Source: Bradyrhizobium sp. 190 (GTDB lineage: Bacteria > Pseudomonadota > Alphaproteobacteria > Rhizobiales > Xanthobacteraceae). Taken from it: a DNA stretch of 64,000 nucleotides. The notes under the pieces are model-generated. The model saw only the letters and a list, made by a program, of their open reading frames with translations. It did no database searches and was not told the DNA's origin. A program made the position numbers and the translations under genes. Each line of letters opens with the position of its first letter. The first letter of the stretch is position 1. Positions 47,333 to 56,799 of the stretch are shown here, one piece after another. The stretch lies in NCBI RefSeq assembly GCF_023073415.1, contig NZ_JADPJL010000008.1:248001-312000 (forward strand). Reading direction: 5' to 3'.

Positions 47333-48976
47333 TCAGCGCCGCCCGAAGCCGCCGCCGCCGCCGAAGCCGCCGCCGAACGAGCGGCCGCCGCCGAACGAAC
47401 CGCCGCCGCCGAATGAACCGCGGGATGGGCCTGCGGCGAAGCTCTGGCTGAAACGTCCGCCGCCCATACCGCTGTTGAAATGACGCGGCGCGGTGTTGAC
47501 CATGGGCCTGTTGGTGAGCCGTGCCGGATTGTTGTTGAACCTGCCGGACAATCTCGAGAACTTGCCGGTGTTGCCGCTGTTGTTGCCGGCATTGACAGGG
47601 CCAGGCTTGATCTTGCCAGGCAGGGTCGTGACCTTGCCCATGTTGCCGACTTTGTTGCGGCCATTGGCAAGGTTGTTTGTCGTCATGCCCTTGGCCGGCA
47701 GCGTAACGATCTTCGACGTCACCGGCATGTGAGCGTGGACACCAAGATTGTGCCTGGAGATGCCGAGGGCGGGTGAGTTGCCGATGTTGCCCGGCTTGAA
47801 CGTCGGCGACTGCTTCGCCAGATGCGTGAACTGCATCAGCGGCACGGCCTTCGGCGCACCCTGCAGCTTCAACGCGGACTTGGCGTACGGGCTGTTGGCG
47901 TAATTGTCGTGGAAGGTCTTGTAGGCGAACGGCGAGTTCGCGAGCACCGTCTTGTGCCACGCCTTTGCCACCTGCAGGTTGCCGAGCAGCACGCGGATGT
48001 GGTCGCACAGCGGATCATGCGGGTAGAGACGGATGAACTCCTCATAATGTTCGGGCGAGCCTTCCGACAGCACGTAGTCGTAGGCCTGACGCACCGAACG
48101 CGACGGCAGATTGGCCGCAGCCTGCATGATCGGCCGGCGATCCGGTGCGCGGCCCGAAGCAACCGCGGTATCGCCGAAGAAATAGAAGTCGGAGGTAAGC
48201 GACGAGCTTTCCCACGGCGTCTGCTTGCCTTTCGTCGTGTTGTTCACTTCGAGCCGGATACGCTTGAACAATTGCTCGATCGGCAGGTTCGGTTCACGCG
48301 CGATATTCAGGAACGCGGACGTATACGGACTGTGGTTGCCGTCTCCATCCTGCGCTTCCATACCAGGCGCGGTCGAGTAGCCGACAATCGAGCCGTTCGG
48401 CGCATCGACAATGGCAAGGCCTCGTCCCTTATCGTTGACTTCCGGGAACGGATTGTTGCGGCAGGCGTCGAGCACAACGATGCGCATCCGGCTCGAGATG
48501 GATTCCAGCGTGCCCATCATGTCGACCAACCGCAGCGAATTGCCATCAAGGTCCGATGGCGAAGAGATTTTTGCATCGACTGGAAGCAGATAGTTCTCTC
48601 CCGCCACCTGCACGCCGTGGCCGGCATAGTAGATCATGGCGACGGTGCGAGGACCGCGCTCGGCCACCCTGGCTGAGAAATCCTGCACGACCCTGACCAT
48701 GTCGCTGCGCGTCAGGTCGGTCGCCTGGGTGACCTCGAAGCCTGCCGAGTTCAGGAGCTGCGCCATCGATTGCGCGTCGTTGCCGGGATTGGCGAGCTTT
48801 GGCGCGATCTGGTAATTCGAGTTGCCGATGACCAGCGCGACCCGCTGTTCGGCGGGCGGTGCCTGCATGCCGTTGCGGATATCGGCATTGGGAGCTTCGG
48901 CGAAAGCAGCGCCGGCGAAGCCCAACAGGCCTGCCAGCAGGCTGGCAGATAGCAGCAATGACTTAAAACGGGACAT
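47333..48976 (-). CDS. Secreted caspase-family (peptidase C14) protein with Gly-rich tail
   Basis: 547 aa. A signal peptide (1-27) is followed by a caspase p20-like domain (45-285) with His120 in YYAGHGVQ and Cys172 in LDACRNNP. The middle (about 300-385) is helical with YDYVLSEGSPEHYEEFIRLYP, a region often seen after bacterial caspase domains. The rest is low-complexity Asn/Lys/Pro, ending in GGG repeats and a basic RR. ATG 48976 follows an AAGGAG site. The domain order is the reverse of the TPR-caspase gene at 1-1523. The substrate is unknown; periplasmic or surface location is expected. Confidence 0.87.
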   Translation of the reverse strand: MSRFKSLLLSASLLAGLLGFAGAAFAEAPNADIRNGMQAPPAEQRVALVIGNSNYQIAPKLANPGNDAQSMAQLLNSAGFEVTQATDLTRSDMVRVVQDFSARVAERGPRTVAMIYYAGHGVQVAGENYLLPVDAKISSPSDLDGNSLRLVDMMGTLESISSRMRIVVLDACRNNPFPEVNDKGRGLAIVDAPNGSIVGYSTAPGMEAQDGDGNHSPYTSAFLNIAREPNLPIEQLFKRIRLEVNNTTKGKQTPWESSSLTSDFYFFGDTAVASGRAPDRRPIMQAAANLPSRSVRQAYDYVLSEGSPEHYEEFIRLYPHDPLCDHIRVLLGNLQVAKAWHKTVLANSPFAYKTFHDNYANSPYAKSALKLQGAPKAVPLMQFTHLAKQSPTFKPGNIGNSPALGISRHNLGVHAHMPVTSKIVTLPAKGMTTNNLANGRNKVGNMGKVTTLPGKIKPGPVNAGNNSGNTGKFSRLSGRFNNNPARLTNRPMVNTAPRHFNSGMGGGRFSQSFAAGPSRGSFGGGGSFGGGRSFGGGFGGGGGFGRR

Positions 48977-49138
48977 GGCGGTGCTCCTTCTCTCCTTGGA
49001 GATTGGGAAGCACGCTATGTTCAGGCGGGCGTTATTGTACGTGACTCCGATCACGTTGTTGCGGGAGGCGCCGTCGCCCTTGCCGCCGTCCGGCGCAACT
49101 GACAATCTCGGGTTGCTGGAAGGTCGAAGGAACCCAAA

Positions 49139-50170
49139 ATGGGCTTCGGGCTAAAGACCACCACAGGAATCATCGCGGCGGTGCTGGTCATCGCGGCGCT
49201 GGCGCAGGCGAGCAGGGTATTCGCGCCGCTTGCGGCGGCCATTTTCATCATCGCCATCGTGTGGCCGGTCCAGAAGCAGCTGCAGGCGTGGATGCCGAAG
49301 CTTGTCGCGCTGGCGATTACCGTCGTCGTCACGGTGGCGGTCTGTCTCGGCTTTGCCTCCCTCGCAGCCTGGGGATTTGGCCGCGTCGGACGATCGCTGG
49401 TCGCGGAGTTGCCGCGGTACCAGGCCCTCTATTCGTCGATGGTGACCTGGCTGGACGGCCACGGCGTCTCGGTGGCGGGGCTTTGGGCCGAACATTTCAA
49501 CGTAGGCTGGCTGCTGCGCGCGACGCAGTACGTCACCGGGCGCGTCAATACCACGCTCAGCTTCTGGGTGATTGCGCTGATTTACGTCATGCTCGGACTT
49601 CTCGAAGTCGAGAACGTCAGGCAGAAGATCGAGCGGCTGGATAACCGTACTGCAGCACACCTGCTGCTCGACGGTAGCGCCGCCACCGCGGCGAAATTTC
49701 GAAGATACCTGCTGGTGCGGACGAAGATGAGCGCGGTGACCGGTCTGCTGGTCGGTATCTTCGCTGCGATTACCGGGCTGCCATTTGCATTCGAGTGGGG
49801 CGTGATCGCCTTCGTGCTCAACTATATCCCGTTCATCGGTCCCTTCGTCGCAACGCTGTTTCCGACCCTGCTGGCGATGACGCAGTTCGAGAGCTGGCCT
49901 GCGGTCCTGGGCCTCTTCGTCTGCCTCAATGTCATTCAGTTCGTGGTCGGCAGCTACATCGAGCCGCGGGTGGCCGGAACGATGTTGTCGATCTCGCCCG
50001 TCGTCGTGCTGTTCTCGATCTTCTTCTGGACGTTCCTGTGGGGCCTGTTCGGGACCTTCATCGGCGTGCCGATCGCGCTCGCAATTCTGACCTTCTGCGC
50101 CGCGCACCCGTCAAGCCGCTGGGTCGCCGATCTGTTCGGCGGACCAGATCAGATGAAGCGAAAGCGCTAG
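49139..50170 (+). CDS. AI-2E family transporter (PerM/TqsA-like)
   Basis: 343 aa with about eight membrane helices. The family core is visible: MLGLLEVENVRQKI, then NYIPFIGPFVATLFPTLLAM and IQFVVGSYIEPRVAGTMLSISPVVVLFSIFFWTFLWGLFG. Members export small molecules or ions (autoinducer 2 in TqsA, Na+/H+ exchange in others). The cargo here is unknown. It is divergent from the caspase gene (162 bases between starts). Confidence 0.87.
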   Translation: MGFGLKTTTGIIAAVLVIAALAQASRVFAPLAAAIFIIAIVWPVQKQLQAWMPKLVALAITVVVTVAVCLGFASLAAWGFGRVGRSLVAELPRYQALYSSMVTWLDGHGVSVAGLWAEHFNVGWLLRATQYVTGRVNTTLSFWVIALIYVMLGLLEVENVRQKIERLDNRTAAHLLLDGSAATAAKFRRYLLVRTKMSAVTGLLVGIFAAITGLPFAFEWGVIAFVLNYIPFIGPFVATLFPTLLAMTQFESWPAVLGLFVCLNVIQFVVGSYIEPRVAGTMLSISPVVVLFSIFFWTFLWGLFGTFIGVPIALAILTFCAAHPSSRWVADLFGGPDQMKRKR

Positions 50171-50248
50171 GACGCTTGCTCATAAGAACCGCAAGAACGG
50201 CATTCTTCTTCTTTCATAGACATTCTCGCTGATCGCAGTGTCCAAATA

Positions 50249-51385
50249 TTACGATCGCTGCCTGGGTTTGATGCTGATCGAGTTCAGCAGTGTTGCGGTC
50301 GCGATCATCGCTGCGATGCCTGCGAGACTCAATGCTATCTGCATCGCAAGTCCGCCTGAAATGTCGAGCAGCACCACGTGGCTGGCGAACGTGAGCAGGA
50401 CGCCGAGGCAATAGATTGGCAGCGAGTTCTGGCCACAGCGGATCGCGCCGCGCATTACCGGTGTCGTCAGCCCTCGCCAATTGCGAGGCACGAGCCATGC
50501 CGCCAAAACCGCTATGGCCAAAAAATGCAGCAGTCGCAATGGATCGAGATTCGATTTGTCCAATGGGTGAAACAGTCTCGCCAGCTCCTGCGGAATCAGT
50601 GCTTCCAGCGGTTTGATGCGCCAGCTCAGTGCGATGACCAAGCTGAAGAGCAGATACAGGACGGCAAGCACAAGCGTCGTGCGCGACGTCACCCACGGCC
50701 GGGGCCTCTTGTCCTCGATCATCCACCACGCGCCAAGCACGAACAGCAGCTGCCAGGCCAGCGGATTGAAATACCAGTGGCCGTTCGGCCAAGCCGGGAC
50801 GGTCCAGCCAAAGACGTGCACCAACACATAAAGTGCTAGCGAGGCGCCAAGCGTCGCGTTCGGCACTCGCATCAGCAGCCACAGCAGCGGTGCGAACAAG
50901 AGGTGAAGAAGCACGAACACCGCCAACACGTCGGTATTGACGGGACGGTATTGCAGGATCGCCGCGCGCGCGAGCGTCGCGCCAGGATGGTCCAGCAAGA
51001 TACGCGTATTGCTCTCGTCAGCAAGACGGCCTGCGAGGTGAACCAGGATGACGCAGGCGAGCGTGAGCAGCAGAAATGCGACATAAATGTCCCAGCTTCG
51101 CCGCAGCGTTCGGCTGATCACTCCGGTCCAGCCCTCGCAGCGCCATGCTCGGCCGTAAGCCAGCGCGCAGGTTGCGCCCGAGATGAACATGAACACTTCC
51201 GCGGCATCACTGAAGCCGTAGTTCCGCAACGTCAGCCAAGTTCCGATGTTGTTGGGAACATGGTCAAGAAAGATGAACCAAAGCGCGATGCCTCGGCAGG
51301 CGTCTATTCGCAGGTCGCGGCCTTGGCCTTTCAGCTCCGGCAATTCGCCGACCGCAAACTTAGGGATGGTAACTCGGTCGTGCAT
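50249..51385 (-). CDS. OpgC-like membrane acyltransferase
   Basis: 378 aa with about ten membrane helices. LRIDACRGIALWFIFLDHVPNN starts the OpgC/acyltransferase-3-like fold, and GFSDAAEVFMFISGATCALAYGR is typical of OpgC. Known members add succinyl groups to periplasmic glucans, which matters in rhizobia for osmotic adaptation. No glucan synthase gene is in the window. The start is uncertain: ATG 51385 has no strong ribosome site, and an in-frame upstream extension to 51511 is open. Confidence 0.8.
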   Translation of the reverse strand: MHDRVTIPKFAVGELPELKGQGRDLRIDACRGIALWFIFLDHVPNNIGTWLTLRNYGFSDAAEVFMFISGATCALAYGRAWRCEGWTGVISRTLRRSWDIYVAFLLLTLACVILVHLAGRLADESNTRILLDHPGATLARAAILQYRPVNTDVLAVFVLLHLLFAPLLWLLMRVPNATLGASLALYVLVHVFGWTVPAWPNGHWYFNPLAWQLLFVLGAWWMIEDKRPRPWVTSRTTLVLAVLYLLFSLVIALSWRIKPLEALIPQELARLFHPLDKSNLDPLRLLHFLAIAVLAAWLVPRNWRGLTTPVMRGAIRCGQNSLPIYCLGVLLTFASHVVLLDISGGLAMQIALSLAGIAAMIATATLLNSISIKPRQRS

Positions 51386-51701
51386 CTGGATCGTCCCAAG
51401 CCAGCAAAATGGACCTGCCGCTCGAGCTCCTGGTGTGAGCTCGTTCACCTTCAAGGCCTTATTTTTTAAGGTGAATCTGCGCGCGAGCGTTGAGCTTTGT
51501 CGGCTTTGCACGTGATCGTTTGAGTTGCGCGAGTAGTGCGTTTCGCCGTCCTGCAGTCTGGTTCTCGGAGTGGATGTCGTTAGACTTTCCGACTCTTCAG
51601 AGCTGATTAGATCAACGCTCGTTGGGATGAGACAATCGGGACGGAGGCGAAGCCGACACCAGGGTCGGGCACATCATCACCCGAATTTATGAGTGTATGC
51701 C
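51386..51701. other. Intergenic region
   Basis: 316 bases upstream of the OpgC-like gene and downstream of the metallophosphoesterase gene's stop. An 8-bp inverted repeat (51444-51451 with 51468-51475) borders a T run and may be part of the OpgC leader. Nothing else is recognised. Confidence 0.45.
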
Positions 51702-53432
51702 CTAGGAATTTTTCTCGCCGGCAATCTCCACGCGCTGCGGCGGCAGCAGACCAAGCTGTCCATCTGGCCCAGCCGCCAGCGTGTGAATATAGAAATGCGT
51801 GGCCGCATCATCGGTCGCATTCATCACCGGCGAGGGCGCGGAGATGATCTTCAACGAGCCGCATGCGCCGATCCAGTCGATATGGCGGTGGCCGTGCATC
51901 ACCACGGTGCGACCGGCCAGCGCTTCCAGCCTGCGGACGAACCAGCTGCCGTTGATCAGCGCCGTACCGATGCGTTCCGAGAATGCCTTCACCGGCATGG
52001 GATACTCCACCACATGGTGGTGCAACGCGACGATCCAGCGTGGCGCCGGATAATGGCGGATCGCCGCCTCGCAGCGATGCATCTGTTCGACGCAGACCAG
52101 CCCGAGCGCGTTGGTGAAGGAAAAGTGGGTTTCTGCATTGGAGTTCAGGATGGCTATTCCGAGGCCGTCTTCCGCCTCCGGCGGCAGGATCATCGGAAAC
52201 TGGTCGTCGAACAGGCCACGCAGCTCCACTACACGGCGCAGGCCGCCATGCTCCGCAAGCGCCACGATCGCATCGCGGTGTGGCGCCAGCGCCTCGTTCA
52301 GCGTTACGTTGGGTTTTCCCACGGCATCGACCACGCGCACGCGATTGCCTTGCACGGCCGCCATCGCCGACAAAGTGCGGATTTGCCGTAACCGCTTGCC
52401 TGGGCTGAACGGCAGGTCGAGCCGGGCCGGATTGGCGCGGTCGACGATGTTGACGTCGTGATTGCCCGGCAACATGACCGTGCGCGCGGCAAGTTCCGGA
52501 TGCTGCGCCATTGCGTCGAGGAATGAGGCCCATTCGCTGGCGCGGCCTGCATCAGTCATATCGCCGGTGATGAGAATGTGGTCGAGTGGATCGGTCTCGT
52601 GAATGGCGGCGAGATGCGTCAGGACGCGCTCGAGCCGGCCGTTGCCGCGCGGGCCCGCCCGTCCGCTTTCGATGCGGAAGCCATATTGTTCGGCGATGAC
52701 ATGAAGGTCCGACAGGTGCGCAACGCGCCAGCGTCGCCCCCTGGATGAGGTCGTATCGAACGCGGCGAGGTCGACGGGTTGTTGCATGCTGGCATCCGCA
52801 AATCCCCACATCAGCGATGCGACCGCCAGATAGCCCGACACCAGCACGACGGCATTTGCCAGCGTCGGCACTGCGAGGCGATGCAGCAAGACGAGGTCGT
52901 TCCAGCCGCCCGTCCAGCGCGAGGCAGGCCAGGCCACGATCGCAATCAGCACCGCGCAGGCGGACAGCACGATGCCCGCCCCAACCGAATTGGCGCTGCG
53001 CAAGCTTGCCCGGCCGGCGATGGTCAGCTTCCTGCCCCATATCCGCTCCGTCAGGTGGCGCAGCGCTTCGCGGCTGAATGCGTAGCCGGGCTGCACGGCG
53101 AGCGCGTTGAGCGACCAGAAATTGACCTCAGCGATCCGGAACAGCGGTCGCCATCCAATCCATCCCACCGCGACGATCGCGAGCAAGGCGAGGGTCGTGC
53201 CGATCCCGGTCAGTGCGGCAAGCTTTTCCGACAAGGTTGATAGCCAGGCGGAGACCAGCAGCGGCGCCAGACCCAGAAGCACTGCCGGCAACAACAGCAA
53301 CACCGTCCAGGCAAACAGCAGTTTGGGCAAACTGATTTCGACCAGCAGGCTTCCGGCGATCGCGAGCAGGGACCGCTGCCCGGGACTGGCGGCATCGTCC
53401 TCGATATCGCCGTGGCGCGGATCGATCAGCAT
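51702..53432 (-). CDS. Membrane protein with C-terminal metallophosphoesterase domain
   Basis: 576 aa. About five hydrophobic segments occupy residues 20-215. From about 235 a calcineurin-like domain begins with HLSDLHV, then ITGDMTD, LPGNHDVN, VALHHHVV and GHRHIDW, all metal-ligand motifs. The architecture suggests an inner-membrane phosphoesterase, with the side of action unclear. The substrate (cyclic nucleotide, nucleotide-lipid or other phosphodiester) is unknown. The next upstream gene on the strand encodes a DUF1269-type protein, 36 bases away, so co-expression is likely. Confidence 0.82.
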   Translation of the reverse strand: MLIDPRHGDIEDDAASPGQRSLLAIAGSLLVEISLPKLLFAWTVLLLLPAVLLGLAPLLVSAWLSTLSEKLAALTGIGTTLALLAIVAVGWIGWRPLFRIAEVNFWSLNALAVQPGYAFSREALRHLTERIWGRKLTIAGRASLRSANSVGAGIVLSACAVLIAIVAWPASRWTGGWNDLVLLHRLAVPTLANAVVLVSGYLAVASLMWGFADASMQQPVDLAAFDTTSSRGRRWRVAHLSDLHVIAEQYGFRIESGRAGPRGNGRLERVLTHLAAIHETDPLDHILITGDMTDAGRASEWASFLDAMAQHPELAARTVMLPGNHDVNIVDRANPARLDLPFSPGKRLRQIRTLSAMAAVQGNRVRVVDAVGKPNVTLNEALAPHRDAIVALAEHGGLRRVVELRGLFDDQFPMILPPEAEDGLGIAILNSNAETHFSFTNALGLVCVEQMHRCEAAIRHYPAPRWIVALHHHVVEYPMPVKAFSERIGTALINGSWFVRRLEALAGRTVVMHGHRHIDWIGACGSLKIISAPSPVMNATDDAATHFYIHTLAAGPDGQLGLLPPQRVEIAGEKNS

Positions 53433-53468
53433 GCTGTCCCGGGTGCTGGCGGGCTTCGGTCGCCCCGC

Positions 53469-53990
53469 TCAAGCGGCGTCTGTTTTAGGCGCTGCCGGCT
53501 CGGTGCTCGCCTTGGCGAGCGCGTCGCGAAGCTTCTGTTCCTTGCTGTCATCGAGAGATGTCTTGAGTACGGTGCCTCCCGCGTCCTGAATCTCCCGCAG
53601 CACCTTGTCCGCAGTTATATTCTTGATGAGCACGAACAGCGCGGCATTGCCGGGCTGCAGTTTCCCCGACAGTTCCTTCATGAAACCGTCATTGATGCCG
53701 TAGTCAGACAGGGCGCCGCCGAGGGCTCCGGATGCCGCGCCCAAGGCAACGCCAAGTATGGGATTGAGGAAGATCACGCCGATCAAAAGTCCCCAGAATG
53801 TGCCTGATGCGGCTCCTATCGCCGTCGTATTGACGAGTTGGTTCAGCTTGACGGGACCAGCTTCCGTCTTCACTGCAATCACGGCATCGCTGACCGTGAT
53901 CAGGTATTCCTTTTGCAGCTTGAACAGGCGCTGCCGCACCTCTTCGGCCTTTGCTTCGGATGGATAGATGATCGCGACTAGATCTGACAT
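53469..53990 (-). CDS. DUF1269-type membrane protein
   Basis: 173 aa. A soluble N-terminal part (LVAIIYPSEAKAEEVRQRL, predicted ferredoxin-like) is followed by a Gly/Ala-rich hydrophobic hairpin at about 62-100 and a second soluble part (ALFVLIKNITADKVLREI). This matches DUF1269, a family of unknown function often linked to stress. ATG 53990 follows a GGAGG site. It probably heads an operon with the membrane metallophosphoesterase. Confidence 0.82.
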   Translation of the reverse strand: MSDLVAIIYPSEAKAEEVRQRLFKLQKEYLITVSDAVIAVKTEAGPVKLNQLVNTTAIGAASGTFWGLLIGVIFLNPILGVALGAASGALGGALSDYGINDGFMKELSGKLQPGNAALFVLIKNITADKVLREIQDAGGTVLKTSLDDSKEQKLRDALAKASTEPAAPKTDAA

Positions 53991-54371
53991 CTCCGTATCC
54001 TCCAACTCTATGATGGACATGATATCGGCGGCACAGGGCGCTGTTGACGGATCGACACTCCTAAAAGCTGTTGCAGTCGCAGCGGAGCTTCCGTTGCGTC
54101 AACTGCCGATGGCAAATGTCCGACGGCGGCGAGATCATCCCGGAAAGCCGCGGATTGACCAGCGGCCGTGCGGCACAGGCATCACGGTATCACAACTTGC
54201 CAGCGAACGGATCACGGTTCGCGGCGACTCTGTAATCAAATTGGCGCCAAATTGACTGAATGGTTCCCCCTGTGCTCGGATTCCTCCTGGGCATCGACCT
54301 GATTTCTCACGGGATCAGGTGGCTGGCCTATGCGTGGAAGCCCACTACCAGCGCTGCGTAGTCAGGGTTCG
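53991..54371. other. Intergenic region
   Basis: 381 bases upstream of the DUF1269-type gene and downstream of the lipid-kinase gene's stop. A TTGGCGCCAA palindrome lies at 54240-54249. No gene with support is seen. Confidence 0.45.
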
Positions 54372-55313
54372 CTAGGTCCGACTGACCGCCGCCACCTTGA
54401 GGTGGAACGGCAGCACCGTGACCGACATCGGCAATTGTCCGATTTCGCCGTCGACGTCGGCGCGGACCATGCGATCGCTGTCGATGGTGATCCGCGTCGC
54501 ATGCCGCCGCGAGACCTTCGGGTGCGCCAGATAGCTGCCGTCGCCGATGTTGGGAACGATCTTGGTCAGGCTTTCCCAGCGCCCCATCTCGCCGACCATG
54601 ATCAGGTCGAGCTTGCGGTCACTGGGGTCGGCGCCCGGCGCGAGCATCAGGCCTTCGCCCGCGCCATCGAAACTGCACAACATCAAGGACCACATCGGCA
54701 GGTTCTGTTCGGCCTCGTCGTCGATTCTGACACGGTACCGGCGCGGACTGTAGGTCAGCGACGTGAACGCCGTCATCAGGACGTAGCTGAGCGGGCCGAG
54801 CCGCTTCAGGAGCGGCACGCGTTGGGCACGCCAGGAAATCGTGGCGGCGGCGCCGACGATGGCGAGCACGAAGCCGTAGCGCGTCACCTGGCCGCCCGCG
54901 TAGCCTTTGGCGTCGGCGCGGAATACATCGATGTCGCGGGTGTGGCCCATGGCGATGGCCTTGCTGGCCTCGCCGAAGGAGAGCTGGCCGAAGGAGCGGG
55001 AGAGTTCGTTCGACGTGCCGCCCGGCAGTTGCGCCAGCACCAGGTCGGACGCGATCGGCCGGTCGTCCGCGATCACGCCGTTCATCATCTCGCTGAAGGT
55101 GCCGTCGCCGCCGACGGAGATCAGGCGCCGGCAACCGGCGGCATCGACTGCTTCTCGCGCCAGCTTCGTCGCGTGATTGGGCGCGCGGGTCATCGCAATG
55201 TCGTCGTCATCGATCGGGCCGAGATGCTTTTCGAGTTCGGCGCGAATCTGCGGCCAGCGCTTGCCGCAACGGCCCTTGTTCGCCATCGGATTGACGATGA
55301 TCCTGGTTTTCAA
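54372..55313 (-). CDS. Diacylglycerol kinase-family lipid kinase
   Basis: 313 aa. IIVNPMANKGRCGKRWPQI, the nucleotide-binding SVGGDGTFSEMMNG, and LPGGTSNELSRSFG are the DAGK_cat signatures. Relatives phosphorylate diacylglycerol or sphingoid bases, or act as glycolipid kinases, at the inner membrane. TTG 55313 has a GGAGA site and gives a start right at the domain; a longer frame begins at 55373. Divergent genes do not flank it; the upstream neighbour is the helical protein on the same strand. Confidence 0.83.
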   Translation of the reverse strand: MKTRIIVNPMANKGRCGKRWPQIRAELEKHLGPIDDDDIAMTRAPNHATKLAREAVDAAGCRRLISVGGDGTFSEMMNGVIADDRPIASDLVLAQLPGGTSNELSRSFGQLSFGEASKAIAMGHTRDIDVFRADAKGYAGGQVTRYGFVLAIVGAAATISWRAQRVPLLKRLGPLSYVLMTAFTSLTYSPRRYRVRIDDEAEQNLPMWSLMLCSFDGAGEGLMLAPGADPSDRKLDLIMVGEMGRWESLTKIVPNIGDGSYLAHPKVSRRHATRITIDSDRMVRADVDGEIGQLPMSVTVLPFHLKVAAVSRT

Positions 55314-55460
55314 GGCGATCTCCGCTTGCGAAGACAATCGCGCCAACTTGACCTCGGCGGAAGAGCGAATCAACCGGAAAGCGAACTATTCGCAGATGCA
55401 ACAAATGCTGCGGGCGCGTTATGGAAGCTGGAAGAGCTTCGAGCGGCGACGCAGAGCCTT

Positions 55461-56723
55461 TTACGAAAAGAACGCGATCTTCTCGGCCTGGCTCATGCGC
55501 CGGATCGGCGCCAGCGGGTCGTTGGCCGCGGTGACCGGCTTTCGCACCATGCCGCTCGCGATGAGGCTCGAGCCCAGCGACATTTCCACAGCCGGCACAG
55601 GCGCTGGTGGCACAGGGGCCGGTGTGGCGGCGGGCGGCGGTGGCGGTTGAATCACCTGTTGAACCGGCGGCGGCGCCGGCGCAGCGACCGGTTCGGGCGC
55701 TTTTGCGACGATCACGGCAGCGGTCGGCGCAGGCTCCGCCAGACGGGCTTGCTCGGCTGCCGCTTCGGCGATCTCGTCGTCGTTGATCGGATCAGGCGCG
55801 CCCATCTCCATCGCGATCATGTCGAGGACCGCCTCGTCCTGGGCGTCGGCGTCTTGGGTGTCCTGGATAGGAGCTTCTTGGACCGCGATTTCCTGGACAG
55901 CCGCTTCCTCGGCAGTGGCGACCTCGGCGGCCGGCGGCATTTCCGGTTGCGTCAGCATGGCTTCCACCGCCGCAAGCGCGGCCTCGGCGGGCGTGGCCAG
56001 CGAAGCGGATGGTGTCTCGGCAGATTGCTGTGCCGCCGCGGCCATTTCCGGCGCGGCCGGGAAGGGCGCCGCCGCTTCGGTCTCGGCAACCAGTGAGGAG
56101 CTGTCGTCGTCGCCGAATTCCACAAGCCGGCCCTGGAGGGCGGCAAAGGCCGCACGCAGCGCCACTCTCGCCTCTTCTGAGGAGAACTGGTCGGTGCCCT
56201 TTTCGATGACGGTGACCTGCGAATCGATCAGGTCGCAGATCCGCCCGTCATTGCCGATTTCGCGCAACCGCCAGGCGATTTCCCGCAGCACCCGCGCGCC
56301 CTTGCGGACCGGCGCCAGCCGCTGTTCCAGCGCGAGGCTGTCGAGCGCTTCCACCGCCGATTCCTCGGCAGCCTCGACCGAATGGCGGATGGCGGCGAGC
56401 GCCTCGGTCAGGCGTTCCTGCGCCGCGGCCGCCGCGGCGACGGCCTCGGCCGCCTGCTGCGCCGAAAGGCCTTCCTCCCGCTGGAGGCTTGCCTCCCGCT
56501 CAAGGGTCTCTTCCCGCTGGGCGGTGAGGCTTTGCTCGATCCGCGCCACCGCATCCAGCACCATGCGGGTGTCGGCATTGCGGTTGCGCTTGGCGTATTC
56601 GGTCAGGAACCAGCGGCCCCGCGAAGTCTCCATGAAGGCTTCGGCGATCGCCGCATAGTCTTCCTCGCCCGGCAGCGCGGCGCGTGCTGAGATCGGCGAA
56701 AGGGCGAATGCTTCGTCGGCCAT
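55461..56723 (-). CDS. Acidic helical protein of unknown function
   Basis: 420 aa. Residues 1-70 look conserved (SRGRWFLTEYAKRNRNADTRMVLDAVARIE), then a coiled-coil Glu/Ala region to about 140, then a helical bundle (VRKGARVLREIAWRLREIG). The second half is low-complexity Ala/Pro/Glu with repeated VQEIAVQEAPIQD-type units, ending in a short ordered tail (PLAPIRRMSQAEKIAFFS). No signal peptide or membrane segment is seen. I do not recognise the family with certainty; the helical core recalls CheZ-like proteins, but the phosphatase motif was not found. It is divergent from the MFS gene. Confidence 0.7.
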   Translation of the reverse strand: MADEAFALSPISARAALPGEEDYAAIAEAFMETSRGRWFLTEYAKRNRNADTRMVLDAVARIEQSLTAQREETLEREASLQREEGLSAQQAAEAVAAAAAAQERLTEALAAIRHSVEAAEESAVEALDSLALEQRLAPVRKGARVLREIAWRLREIGNDGRICDLIDSQVTVIEKGTDQFSSEEARVALRAAFAALQGRLVEFGDDDSSSLVAETEAAAPFPAAPEMAAAAQQSAETPSASLATPAEAALAAVEAMLTQPEMPPAAEVATAEEAAVQEIAVQEAPIQDTQDADAQDEAVLDMIAMEMGAPDPINDDEIAEAAAEQARLAEPAPTAAVIVAKAPEPVAAPAPPPVQQVIQPPPPPAATPAPVPPAPVPAVEMSLGSSLIASGMVRKPVTAANDPLAPIRRMSQAEKIAFFS

Positions 56724-56799
56724 GTCAAACTCTTCGCGCAAATCAGCGCGCATTGCGATAACGAAACAACACGATATTGCCCGAATCGCAATTGAATTG

